Shown here in pieces: positions 9,831-18,073 of a stretch of 64,000 bases of DNA. The translations under genes and the position numbers were made by a program. Source of the stretch: an uncultured Clostridia bacterium. Its GTDB lineage: Bacteria; Bacillota; Clostridia; TANB77; CAG-508. Position 1 is the first letter of the stretch, and each line of letters opens with the position of its first letter. The stretch is from the NCBI GenBank assembly GCA_934119935.1, contig CAKOSX010000001.1:372001-436000 (forward strand), written 5' to 3'. The notes beneath the pieces are model-generated. The model searched no databases. It was not told the DNA's origin and worked only from the letters and a program-made list of their open reading frames with translations.

Positions 9831-9867
9831 AGGGATGCTCTTAGTGAATAAGAGTGTCCTTTTTTTG
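9831..9867 (+). terminator. Rho-independent terminator after the VWA gene
   Basis: AGGGATGCTCTTA and TAAGAGTGTCCT form a stem with internal mismatches around a GTGAA loop, followed by seven T. Confidence 0.75.
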
Positions 9868-9957
9868 TGGAAAAAAAGAATAAAAACAGTAACTTATATT
9901 AAAACATAACTATTCGAAAAACTTTGATATTTTAATATATACAGGGCATGAAAAATA

Positions 9958-9986
9958 TTGCATATTAAAGAAGTTTGTGATAATAT
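9958..9986 (+). promoter_or_regulatory. Probable promoter of the UDP-sugar pyrophosphorylase gene
   Basis: TTGCAT (9958-9963), a 17-base spacer, and TAATAT (9981-9986) lie about 95 bases before the start codon. Confidence 0.5.
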
Positions 9987-10052
9987 ATACACTAATTATA
10001 GCAATAGAAATATTATATAATAACATATAAATAAAACAAGGAAAGGAGAGCA

Positions 10053-10079
10053 TTGCCTTTTAGTGATGCACGAAAATAG
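10053..10079 (+). other. Possible 8-codon leader peptide ahead of 10080
   Basis: The strong ribosome site GGAAAGGAGAG (10040-10050) sits close to TTG 10053, not to ATG 10080. From TTG the frame reads MPFSDARK and ends at TAG 10077-10079, immediately followed by the ATG of the main gene in the same frame. It may be a translationally coupled leader, or the site of an in-frame amber mutation in a longer N-terminus. Confidence 0.35.
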
Positions 10080-12011
10080 ATGTACGATGAAAAGAAATTA
10101 GCGAAGGCTAAAGATATATTAAAGAAAAACAATCAAGAGAAAATTTTGATGTTTTTGAATAAGCTGGACGACGATAAGAAGGAAAGCTTGGCAGAACAGA
10201 TTCTGAATTTGGATTTTGAACAGTTGAATAGATTGTATGCAGAAACAAAGACAGAGCCAGAAATATTGGAAAAGAAAATTGAACATACGAAATATGTCGA
10301 TGAATATAAAATATCAGAAGAGATAAGAGAAAAGTATACAAAATTAGGTGAAAATGTAATAAAAAATAATCAGTATGCTGTTGTTACAATGGCAGGAGGT
10401 CAGGGCACAAGACTTGGACACAAAGGTCCAAAGGGAACATTTTTGCTAGATGTAATTCCAGAGCCTAAATATTTGTTCCAAATATTGGCCGAAAATTTGG
10501 AGAAAGCAAACAGAAAATATGGTGTTACATTACCTTGGTTTGTAATGACAAGCACAGAGAACAATGAAGAAACAGTAAAATTCTTTAAAGAGCACAATTA
10601 CTTTGGATATCCAGAGGAAAGCATTGAATTTTTTGAACAGGGAAATTTACCATTGTTATCTTTCGATGGAAGTTTAATATTGGATAAAGATTGTTCTATT
10701 AAAGAAGCTGCAGATGGCAATGGTTGCATATATGCTGCCATGGCAAAGGCTGGAGTAATTGAAAAAATGAAGAAAATGGGCATAAAGTGGATCTTTATAG
10801 GCTCAGTTGATAATGCTTTGTTAAATATGGTAGATCCAATTTTAGTTGGATTAACAATAGATCAGAAACACGAAATCGCATCAAAATCAGTTGCTAAGGC
10901 AAATCCACATGAAAGAGTTGGAGTATTTTGCAAAATTAATTCTGTTCCATCAGTTATAGAGTACAGCGAGTTGCCAGAAAAAATGGCAGAGGAGACCGAT
11001 AAGGATGGAGAGCTATTGTATGGAGAAGCACACATCATGTGCAACTTATTTAGCATAGATGCACTAGAAAAAGTATCAAAAGTAAAATTGCCATACCATG
11101 TTGCAGTAAAAAAATCTGGATATATGGACGAAAATCTTGAATTTGTTGAGGCGGGAGAACCAAATGCATATAAATTTGAAGCTTTTATATTCGATGCTTT
11201 CAACTTTTTCGACGACATATCAATATTGAGAGGAAAAAGAGAATTCGATTTTGCACCAGTAAAAAATAAGGCTGGAAACGACAGTCCAGACACTGCAAGG
11301 GCATTGTACAATAATCTGGCAAGATGCAAGATAGAAAACCTATACAATTTGGATGAAACAATAGCAAAAGAATTGTTGGCAAAATATACATATCCATGGG
11401 AAGTGCTACCACACATAAGTGACTTTATCTTAGAGCTTGGAGAAAAACTTCCAAAAGACGAATACAAAAAAATTGGCGACGATGTATGGATTCATAAATC
11501 AGCTACAGTATTTGAAACAGCATATATCCATGGACCAGCAATAATTTGCAAAGATGCTGAAATAAGACATTGCGCATTCATACGTGGAAAAGCGATAGTA
11601 GGAGAAGGCGCCGTTGTTGGAAACTCAACAGAGCTAAAAAATGTAATATTATTCAACAAAGTACAAGTGCCACATTACAACTACGTTGGAGACTCAATAC
11701 TTGGATACAAAGCACACATGGGAGCAGGTTCAATCACGTCAAACGTAAAATCAGACAAAAAACTCGTAAAAATAAAATGTGGGATAAAACAAGAAGCTGA
11801 ACAAGAGACAGAGCAAATAGAAACAGGATTAAAGAAAATTGGAGCAATGCTTGGCGACAACGTAGAAGTAGGATGCGGAAGCGTACTAAATCCTGGCACA
11901 ATAATAGGAAAAAACACAAACATATATCCTTTGTCATCAGTAAGAGGAGTAGTTCCTGCAAACAGCATATACAAAAGCAAAACAGGAACAGAAATAGTAG
12001 AAAAGAAATAA
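10080..12011 (+). CDS. UDP-sugar pyrophosphorylase (UDPGP family) fused to a left-handed beta-helix domain
   Basis: Predicted to make a UDP-sugar (UDP-GlcNAc/GalNAc or UDP-Glc) from UTP and the sugar 1-phosphate, in the cytoplasm. The N-terminal ~440 residues follow the eukaryote-type UDPGP/UAP family: MAGGQGTRLGHKGPKG at 104-119 for nucleotide binding, DGNGCIYAAM, and SVDNALLNMVDP for the sugar and metal site. Residues ~460-640 carry hexapeptide-like repeats (left-handed beta helix), such as HKSATVFETAYIHGPAII and GDNVEVGCGSVLNPGTIIG. This arrangement echoes GlmU, but with a different catalytic domain. Whether the helix part also transfers acetyl groups is unclear. An in-frame TAG at 10077 fixes the start at or after 10080. 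Confidence 0.85.
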   Translation: MYDEKKLAKAKDILKKNNQEKILMFLNKLDDDKKESLAEQILNLDFEQLNRLYAETKTEPEILEKKIEHTKYVDEYKISEEIREKYTKLGENVIKNNQYAVVTMAGGQGTRLGHKGPKGTFLLDVIPEPKYLFQILAENLEKANRKYGVTLPWFVMTSTENNEETVKFFKEHNYFGYPEESIEFFEQGNLPLLSFDGSLILDKDCSIKEAADGNGCIYAAMAKAGVIEKMKKMGIKWIFIGSVDNALLNMVDPILVGLTIDQKHEIASKSVAKANPHERVGVFCKINSVPSVIEYSELPEKMAEETDKDGELLYGEAHIMCNLFSIDALEKVSKVKLPYHVAVKKSGYMDENLEFVEAGEPNAYKFEAFIFDAFNFFDDISILRGKREFDFAPVKNKAGNDSPDTARALYNNLARCKIENLYNLDETIAKELLAKYTYPWEVLPHISDFILELGEKLPKDEYKKIGDDVWIHKSATVFETAYIHGPAIICKDAEIRHCAFIRGKAIVGEGAVVGNSTELKNVILFNKVQVPHYNYVGDSILGYKAHMGAGSITSNVKSDKKLVKIKCGIKQEAEQETEQIETGLKKIGAMLGDNVEVGCGSVLNPGTIIGKNTNIYPLSSVRGVVPANSIYKSKTGTEIVEKK

Positions 12012-12303
12012 GTACAAACCTGTACAAACCGGGGACGGAGCAGAAAATGTACACTCGGAAAATGTTAAATGTACAAACCGGGGACGGAGAAAAAATTGTA
12101 CACATAGAATTTATTAAATAAAAAGTACTAATTCATATTTTTAAAGCAAAAACGGAAGCTCGCCTTTTGAGGAGTCCAAAGGAGCTCTGACCAAGAGCAA
12201 CGTGTTGTGGCTTTATAAAATATGAATTAGTACTTAAATTTTAAGCAAAATGTACATTTTTTTCTCCGTCCCCGGTTTGTACCGGTTTGTACAGATTTGT
12301 ATT
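12012..12303 (+). repeat. GGGGACGGAG repeat element, copy 1 (core inverted)
   Basis: The element begins directly after the upstream stop codon. The left end has two direct units with GGGGACGGAG followed within about 10 bases by TGTACA or TTGTACA (around 12030 and 12075). The right end has one inverted unit (TCTCCGTCCCCGG around 12272). Between them lie inverted arms (AAGTACTAATTCATATTTTT and its complement, about 12123-12237) enclosing a core of about 70 bases. Relative to copies 2 and 3 the core is in the opposite orientation, while the end units keep the same orientation. It separates convergent genes and may act as a bidirectional terminator. Confidence 0.85.
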
Positions 12304-12313
12304 AGCTTGTTGT

Positions 12314-12685
12314 TTAGTTTTGTTCTGGAATGAAGTAGTCTACGACTCCGTAGATTAATGCACCTATTATTGCTGCAATCCAAGATATTGAGTATCCTGC
12401 TACGAAGTATTGGGTTACATATAAAACAACAGCTGCTAATATAAAACCAACAAATCCTTTACCAAATGCACTTGCATGAAGTCCTGTGAATTTTACAAGT
12501 AAAAAATCTATAACAGTTAAAACGACTGCTGCTAATGCTAGTGTCCAGATGCTGCTTATTGTAAATCCAGGAGTAAAGAATGCTGTTATAGCAAGTATTA
12601 CTGCTGATGTTACAAATCTTAAAATTACCTGAACAAAGGCGTTAGGACGTGAAGAACTTCTAGACTCGATGTTATTGTTATCCAT
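12314..12685 (-). CDS. Phage holin family (PF04020/YvlD-like) small membrane protein
   Basis: A 123-residue integral membrane protein with a polar N-terminus (about 18 residues) and four hydrophobic segments. Motifs such as FVTSAVILAITAFFTPGF and IDFLLVKFTG match the PF04020 family, named for a mycobacteriophage holin but widespread as a chromosomal membrane protein. There are no phage genes here, so a lytic role is unlikely. GGGAGG lies 7 bases before the ATG. It is convergent with the pyrophosphorylase gene across the repeat element. Confidence 0.85.
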   Translation of the reverse strand: MDNNNIESRSSSRPNAFVQVILRFVTSAVILAITAFFTPGFTISSIWTLALAAVVLTVIDFLLVKFTGLHASAFGKGFVGFILAAVVLYVTQYFVAGYSISWIAAIIGALIYGVVDYFIPEQN

Positions 12686-13029
12686 AAAAACCTCCCATGA
12701 TTAATTTTTTTGATTTTTAATCTTTAATTTTTGAAACTTGATCTAATTGTACTAAATATTATTTGATTTAATTTGAATTGTTCTAAAATTAATTTGCTTT
12801 ATTTACTCATAGTATTTACAGAAAAATATATAATATTCAAAAAATGAATAAATCATGAAAAAATAGCAAAAATAAAACTGAAAAAGATTTTTTATATTGA
12901 ATTATACAGTTTTAGCTAATTCTATATGAATTTTATAATTTTATATAGACTTAGCATTTTATATAGAGTTTATGAGATACAATAAGGTTCTATATGAAAT
13001 TTACAGCATGGAGAAAGGAAGAAGAGGTT
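12686..13029. other. AT-rich divergent intergenic region
   Basis: This very AT-rich 344-base stretch lies between the divergent holin-like and DUF421 genes. It must hold promoters for both. Candidate -10 boxes such as TACAAT near 12977 are visible, but no -35/-10 pair has good spacing, and no RNA gene or repeat was recognised. Confidence 0.4.
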
Positions 13030-13722
13030 ATGCTAGCAACTTTTTTCAGATCAATTATTATTTATATAATCGTTCTAATTGTTATGAGACTAATGGGAAA
13101 ACGAGAGATAGGTCAAATGCAACCGTTCGAACTTGCTATTTCGATAATGATTGCAGATTTAGCGTCAATTCCGATGACTGACATAGGAATACCGATTTCA
13201 AATGGAATAATTCCAATATTAGGGTTGCTAGTAATGCACCTAGTTATATCAATTTTAAATATAAAAAGCAGTATGATAAGAGAATTTATATGTGGAAAGC
13301 CAACTGTGTTAATTAATAAGGGAAAGATAGACGAAGTTCAAATGAGAAAAGAACGTTTTACACTCAATGAGCTAGAAGAAAAACTAAGAAGCAATAATGT
13401 TATGAATATTGGAGATGTGGAGTTTGCTATATTAGAAACGAGCGGTGACATATCTGTAATACAAAAACCGAACAAGAGAACGACAACTCCGGAGGATTTC
13501 AACATAATGCCAGACTATGAGGGTATGACGTATAACCTAGTAATTGATGGAAAAGTGATGAATGAGAATCTAAAACTTATAGAAAAAAACTATGATTGGT
13601 TAAAAAAACAAACTCAAAAATTTCAGATGATGCCAGAAGAGGCACTGATTGTAACAATAAATGAAAAAGGCAATATATTTTGTCAAAGGAAAGAAAGAAA
13701 AGAAAATGAAGAAAGGAAATAA
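13030..13722 (+). CDS. DUF421 (YetF/YcaP family) membrane protein
   Basis: A 230-residue protein with three N-terminal membrane helices (about residues 5-90) and a soluble C-terminal DUF421 domain. Family motifs include RLMGKREIGQMQPFELAISI, CGKPTVLINKGKI and RFTLNELEEKLRSNN. Members are often sporulation- or envelope-associated in Firmicutes, but the biochemical role is not established. ATG 13030 is chosen because GAAAGGAAGAAGAGG precedes it and homologues begin at this membrane segment. The frame is open further upstream. The stop is 8 bases from the DUF4363 gene, a common pairing in Clostridia. Confidence 0.9.
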   Translation: MLATFFRSIIIYIIVLIVMRLMGKREIGQMQPFELAISIMIADLASIPMTDIGIPISNGIIPILGLLVMHLVISILNIKSSMIREFICGKPTVLINKGKIDEVQMRKERFTLNELEEKLRSNNVMNIGDVEFAILETSGDISVIQKPNKRTTTPEDFNIMPDYEGMTYNLVIDGKVMNENLKLIEKNYDWLKKQTQKFQMMPEEALIVTINEKGNIFCQRKERKENEERK

Positions 13723-13730
13723 TCCTGAAT

Positions 13731-14132
13731 ATGAAAAAAGAACTTATTATAGTAATTATAATAGTGATAGCAATAATTATAATAGATACTGTAACCCATA
13801 ATTATACCACGTATAGCTTTGAAAAAATAAACAATGAATTAGAACAAATAAAAGAAATAAGCAAGAAAATCGATGATCAAGAAAAAAACTCACAACAAGA
13901 ACTTCAAGAAAAAATAAAAACAATGGAAGAAGATTGGAAAATAATAAATAGAAAAACAGCATTTTACATTGAGCATGAAGAGCTAGAAAAAGTAAATGCG
14001 TCAATGATAAAATTCAAAAGCTATATACAGTTAGAAGAATACACAGAAGCAATACCCGAACTAGAAAATTGCAAGTACATTTTAGACCATATACGAGAAA
14101 AAGAAAAAATGCAAATAATAAATCTATTCTAG
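13731..14132 (+). CDS. DUF4363 family protein
   Basis: A 133-residue protein with one N-terminal membrane anchor (about residues 4-20, very Ile-rich), then a helical, charged extracellular domain rich in Glu and Lys with WKIINRKTAFYIEHEEL. It matches the small DUF4363 proteins that follow DUF421 genes in Clostridia. Function unknown. It is co-transcribed with the DUF421 gene. Its TAG stop overlaps the first base of the repeat element. Confidence 0.8.
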   Translation: MKKELIIVIIIVIAIIIIDTVTHNYTTYSFEKINNELEQIKEISKKIDDQEKNSQQELQEKIKTMEEDWKIINRKTAFYIEHEELEKVNASMIKFKSYIQLEEYTEAIPELENCKYILDHIREKEKMQIINLF

Positions 14133-14426
14133 TACAAACCGGTACAATTCGGTACAATTTGGGGACGGAGCTAAAAATGTACAATTGGAAAATATTAAAT
14201 GTACAAACTGGGGACGGAGCTAAAAATGTACATTAAAAAACTGTAAATACAAAAGTACTAAGTCATTTCTTATAAAGCTACGACACGTCGTTCTTGGTCG
14301 GAGCTCTTTCGGGCTCATCAAGAAGCGAACTTCCGTTCTTACTTTATAAGAAATGACTTAGTACTTAAATTTTTGAAAAAATGTACAATTTTTTCTCCGT
14401 CCCCGAATTGTACGCCGAATTGTACA
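14132..14426 (+). repeat. GGGGACGGAG repeat element, copy 2
   Basis: It starts on the last base of the DUF4363 stop codon. Two left units (GGGGACGGAGCTAAAAATGT near 14162 and 14212) and one inverted right unit (CTCCGTCCCCG near 14395) flank arms AAGTACTAAGTCATTTCTTA and complement (about 14251-14368). The arms differ from copies 1 and 3, but both sides changed together, so pairing is kept. The core contains ACACGTCGTTCTTGGTCGG. Confidence 0.85.
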
Positions 14427-14436
14427 AATTATATCA

Positions 14437-15093
14437 TTATGTGCATATTTTGAATATGAAGCTTGTTAAAAATATGTATGCGTATTTGTAGAATTTTGTG
14501 TTTGATAGTTGGGCTTTATTATATTCGAAAAATGATTTTAAAGCACTACGTTTATCCATAATTGTTATTAGAAAGCTTTCTTTATATTTAGGAAGGCTTA
14601 ATAATGTTACTGGCCACATGTGCTTTATGATTATGTCTTTTTCTTTATCATTTAAATTAAATAATTTTTCTGCGTTATATAAGGCAATTTGTGGATGTAT
14701 AAAAGCATGAAAATGTTTTAAATGAAGTTTTTTCTTAGAACCTCTCCAATCATATAAAAATAAATCGTGTAGCATTGCGCCCCTCGCAGCAGAAACATAA
14801 TCCCAGCCGTATTTTTTGCAAAATAAATATGACCAATAGGCAACTTCTAAGCAATGATCATAGCAAGAACAATCGTAGTGTTGCCTGAAATTTTTCATCT
14901 GCTTTACTGTAGGATTTTCTAAAATATCTTTTGTTATATCTAAAAATTCGATTATATTATCATAGTTATATGTATGGGTACGTAACGGCATATCGCCATG
15001 TATGCGCACTGGCACGCTGTCACGTGTGCTCTCGGAAAAATTGCTATGTGATTGTACATTAATCTTTTTCTCTCTAACCTTTAAAGTTTGCAT
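14437..15093 (-). CDS. HD-domain phosphohydrolase
   Basis: A 218-residue predicted metal-dependent phosphohydrolase. The HD core is visible: His80 in YDHCLEVAYWSY, then His109-Asp110 in RGAMLHDLFLYDW, followed by HAFIHPQIALYNAEKLF and a later Asp in TIMDKRSAL. Comparable proteins are annotated as HD-family hydrolases in Clostridia, and the substrate is unknown. The N-terminal 45 residues are polar and not part of the domain. It is convergent with the DUF421-DUF4363 operon across repeat copy 2. No membrane helix is evident. Confidence 0.85.
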   Translation of the reverse strand: MQTLKVREKKINVQSHSNFSESTRDSVPVRIHGDMPLRTHTYNYDNIIEFLDITKDILENPTVKQMKNFRQHYDCSCYDHCLEVAYWSYLFCKKYGWDYVSAARGAMLHDLFLYDWRGSKKKLHLKHFHAFIHPQIALYNAEKLFNLNDKEKDIIIKHMWPVTLLSLPKYKESFLITIMDKRSALKSFFEYNKAQLSNTKFYKYAYIFLTSFIFKICT

Positions 15094-15212
15094 CTTATGT
15101 TATTACCTCTATATTAATTTCTTAAATTTATTATAAGCACATTAAAAGACTATGTCAATAATAAAATTTGATGCTGAAATGGTATTTAAGATGAAAAAAT
15201 TACGAATATTTC

Positions 15213-15241
15213 TTGAAAATTGTACTATTTTATAGTATTCT
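15213..15241 (+). promoter_or_regulatory. Probable promoter of the 15272 gene
   Basis: TTGAAA (15213-15218), a 17-base spacer and TATTCT (15236-15241), about 30 bases before the ATG. Confidence 0.55.
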
Positions 15242-15271
15242 ATAGATGAAAAAAAGAAAGGGGGATTTTAT

Positions 15272-15682
15272 ATGTACGCATCATCATATGCAAGAAGTTC
15301 AGCAATTAATTCGCTTGCAGCTAGTGGAATATGGGTAATTGTATCTATTGTACTAGCTATTGTAGGAGGCATTGCCTTATATTTCACTTTTTTAAAAAAG
15401 GAGAACGAAGGCAAGTATACTGGATTTTTGGGATGGATGTATGACTTTTTAACATTTAAAAAGTTAACAATTGAGAGTGTATTAAAAATACTATACTTAA
15501 TATGTGCTTTATTTGTTACATTATCTTCATTCTCAATAATTTCTACAAGTTTTATAGCATTCTTACTATACTTAGTTGTTGGAAATTTGGCTATAAGAAT
15601 AGCATACGAATTGATTTTGGTTAGACTTATTATTTGTAGAAACACAACAGAAATAAACAAAAAGTTAGATAAAAAAGACTAA
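15272..15682 (+). CDS. Small multi-pass membrane protein, possibly DUF4282-like
   Basis: A 136-residue protein with three hydrophobic segments (about residues 19-40, 68-92, 94-115) and a polar C-terminal tail. The part from FLTFKKLTIESVLKILYLI to YELILVRLIICRNTTEIN resembles the core of DUF4282 membrane proteins, but I am not certain. GAAAGGGGGA precedes ATG. It has its own promoter and terminator, so it is monocistronic. No function can be assigned. Confidence 0.6.
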   Translation: MYASSYARSSAINSLAASGIWVIVSIVLAIVGGIALYFTFLKKENEGKYTGFLGWMYDFLTFKKLTIESVLKILYLICALFVTLSSFSIISTSFIAFLLYLVVGNLAIRIAYELILVRLIICRNTTEINKKLDKKD

Positions 15683-15714
15683 TCTATATTCAAAAACTGA
15701 AAATCAATTAAAAG

Positions 15715-15762
15715 AAATTCCTTACTTATTAGAAAATATGTTTAATAAGTAAGGAATTTTCT
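15715..15762 (+). terminator. Rho-independent terminator
   Basis: AATTCCTTACTTATT pairs with AATAAGTAAGGAATT around a 13-base loop, followed by TTTT. Confidence 0.8.
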
Positions 15763-15905
15763 ATGTTTAACCATATTTTTATAATAATAGCTAGACAAAA
15801 ACACCTGTTTGTGATATCATTATGCCAATGAAGTTTTCAGCACTATAGATTTTGGTAAAAATGTATACTATAAATAAATTTGAAAAGCAAGAAATGGAAG
15901 TACTT

Positions 15906-17957
15906 ATGATAGATTTAAAACAGAGTGTTCAATATATTAAAGGTGTTGGACCAAGCAGAGCTAAGTTGTTAAGTCTGCTTGGTGTAAATACTGTTGAAGA
16001 TTTGATTAACTATTATCCGAGAACATATGAGGATAGAACAAAAATAAAAAAAATAGAGGAGCTTCAAGATGGAGAAGAGGCTCTTATTGAGGCTGTGACG
16101 GTAACTGCTGCAACGACTTTTAAACTAAGGAGAAATATGTCTGTTTCAAAGGTTATGGTGCAGGATGATACTGGAAGATGTTTAATAACCTGGTTCAATC
16201 AAGATTATATAAGAAATGTAATTCATGCACACGAGAAATATAGATTTTTCGGAAAGGTTACTAAGAAACCAGGGCAGATAGAAATGGCGTCACCTGTTTT
16301 TGATGAGGAAGGAAAAAGCAAGAATACAGGTAAAATTGTGCCAGTTTATTCTACAACAAAAGGATTACCAGACTCAGCAATAAGACAAGCTGTTGACAAT
16401 GCACTTTCAATGGTAAATGAGAAATTGCAAGAAACCTTGCCAGAATATATAACTAAAGATTACCATCTAATGGAGCTGGATCAAGCGGTAAGAGAGATTC
16501 ACTTCCCAAGTAAAATGGAGAATTTAACGAGAGCAAGAAATAGGTTAGTATTCGAAGAATTGCTAACATTTCAACTTGCTTTATTAAGCTTGAAAGAACA
16601 ATATGACAATGAAATAAGAGGCATAAAATACAGTAAAGATGTACATATGTCAGATGTAATAAACACATTACCATTCAAGCTAACAAAAGCTCAACTAAGA
16701 GTCCTAGAAGAAATAGATAATGACATGGAATCGGAAAAGCCAATGAACAGACTTTTGCAAGGAGACGTTGGTTCTGGTAAGACAGTAGTTGCTATGATTG
16801 CAGCATATAAGGCTGTAAAGAGTGGATATCAGGTTGCAGTAATGGCACCAACAACAATACTTGCAACACAGCACATAAATAACTTTAATAAAATATTAGA
16901 ACCATTTGGAATACGCTGCGGTTTGCTAGTAAGCAGTCTAACCAAAAAACAAAAGGGCATACTCCTAGACAAATTAAAAAATGGTGAAATAGACATATTA
17001 ATTGGAACTCATGCTCTTTTACAAGAAAACGTAGAGTTTAAAAACTTAGGCTTAGTTGTAACTGATGAGCAACACAGATTCGGTGTAAAGCAAAGAAGTG
17101 TAATTGCAGGTAAAGGAAAAAATCCAGATGTACTGGTAATGACTGCAACGCCTATCCCAAGAACACTAGCAATAATAGTATATGGAGATTTGGATATTTC
17201 CATAATAGATGAACTGCCACCAAACAGGAAGAAAATAGACACATTAGCAGTAAAAGAAAACATGACAGATAGAATAATTCAATTTATAAAGAAAAATGTA
17301 GACGAAGGCAGGCAAGCATACATAGTATGTCCATTCGTAGATGAAAACGAAGAAATGATGGATGTAAAATCTGTAGAAAAACTGGCAGAAAGCTACAAGA
17401 ACGAAGTGTTTAAAGATTACAAGGTAGAGATACTGCATGGAAAAATGAAACCAAAAGACAAAGAGCAAGTAATGCAAGATTTCAAAGAAAATAAAATAAG
17501 CATACTAATTTCTACAACTGTAATTGAAGTTGGCGTGGACGTGCCAAACGCAAACATAATGGTAATAGAAAATGCTGAAAGATTTGGTTTAGCGCAGTTA
17601 CATCAATTAAGAGGAAGAGTTGGTAGAGGAGAATTTAAGTCATATTGTATACTAAAATATAACAGTAATTCTGCAATAGTAAGAGAAAGAATGAAAACAA
17701 TGACAACAACAGAAGATGGCTTTAAAATAGCAGAAAAAGACCTAGAATTAAGAGGTTCTGGTGAATTCTTCGGAACAAAACAACATGGACTACCAGAATT
17801 CAGAATAGCAAACATATTTGAAGATGTTAAAATACTAAAACTGGTACAAGAACTTGCACTAAAAATAGAAATGAATGATCCGAAACTAGAAAAAGAAGAA
17901 AACAAAAAATTAAAGGCATTAGTAAATAGAGTGAGAGAAGAAAGAATAGAATTATAA
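15906..17957 (+). CDS. recG: ATP-dependent DNA helicase RecG
   Basis: RecG remodels stalled replication forks and branch-migrates Holliday junctions. The 683 residues contain the N-terminal wedge region (VQYIKGVGPSRAKLLSLLG), Walker A GDVGSGKT (about 285) and DEQHRFG for Walker B (about 386). The later helicase motifs TATPIPRTL and QLRGRVGRG, and the C-terminal TRG region, are also present. Full length for the family. The frame is open from TTG 15852, but ATG 15906 has GGAAG five bases upstream and aligns with normal RecG N-termini. It is convergent with the 18074 gene. Confidence 0.96.
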   Translation: MIDLKQSVQYIKGVGPSRAKLLSLLGVNTVEDLINYYPRTYEDRTKIKKIEELQDGEEALIEAVTVTAATTFKLRRNMSVSKVMVQDDTGRCLITWFNQDYIRNVIHAHEKYRFFGKVTKKPGQIEMASPVFDEEGKSKNTGKIVPVYSTTKGLPDSAIRQAVDNALSMVNEKLQETLPEYITKDYHLMELDQAVREIHFPSKMENLTRARNRLVFEELLTFQLALLSLKEQYDNEIRGIKYSKDVHMSDVINTLPFKLTKAQLRVLEEIDNDMESEKPMNRLLQGDVGSGKTVVAMIAAYKAVKSGYQVAVMAPTTILATQHINNFNKILEPFGIRCGLLVSSLTKKQKGILLDKLKNGEIDILIGTHALLQENVEFKNLGLVVTDEQHRFGVKQRSVIAGKGKNPDVLVMTATPIPRTLAIIVYGDLDISIIDELPPNRKKIDTLAVKENMTDRIIQFIKKNVDEGRQAYIVCPFVDENEEMMDVKSVEKLAESYKNEVFKDYKVEILHGKMKPKDKEQVMQDFKENKISILISTTVIEVGVDVPNANIMVIENAERFGLAQLHQLRGRVGRGEFKSYCILKYNSNSAIVRERMKTMTTTEDGFKIAEKDLELRGSGEFFGTKQHGLPEFRIANIFEDVKILKLVQELALKIEMNDPKLEKEENKKLKALVNRVREERIEL

Positions 17958-17978
17958 CATAGCTAAAGAAAAAACAAT

Positions 17979-18026
17979 AAAAAGAAGATAAAGCCATAAT
18001 ATTGAATTTAACTTTATCTTCTTTTT
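17979..18026. terminator. Bidirectional terminator between recG and the 18074 gene
   Basis: AAAAAGAAGATAAAG and CTTTATCTTCTTTTT form a 15-bp stem with A-run and T-run on either side, suiting both convergent genes. Confidence 0.85.
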
Positions 18027-18073
18027 GCAAATTTCATTAATCTAAGTATTAGAAAGTTACCAGATTTTTATAT

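Noticed and set aside
11570..12121. Plus-strand frames overlapping the pyrophosphorylase 3' end and repeat element
   Set aside because: Out-of-frame shadows, one of which reads through repeat DNA. No ribosome site.
12314..12685. Holin-like gene as evidence of a prophage
   Set aside because: PF04020 proteins are common chromosomal membrane proteins, and no other phage genes are nearby.
15852..15905. TTG 15852 as the recG start
   Set aside because: No ribosome site, and it adds 18 residues not found in RecG N-termini. ATG 15906 fits both.
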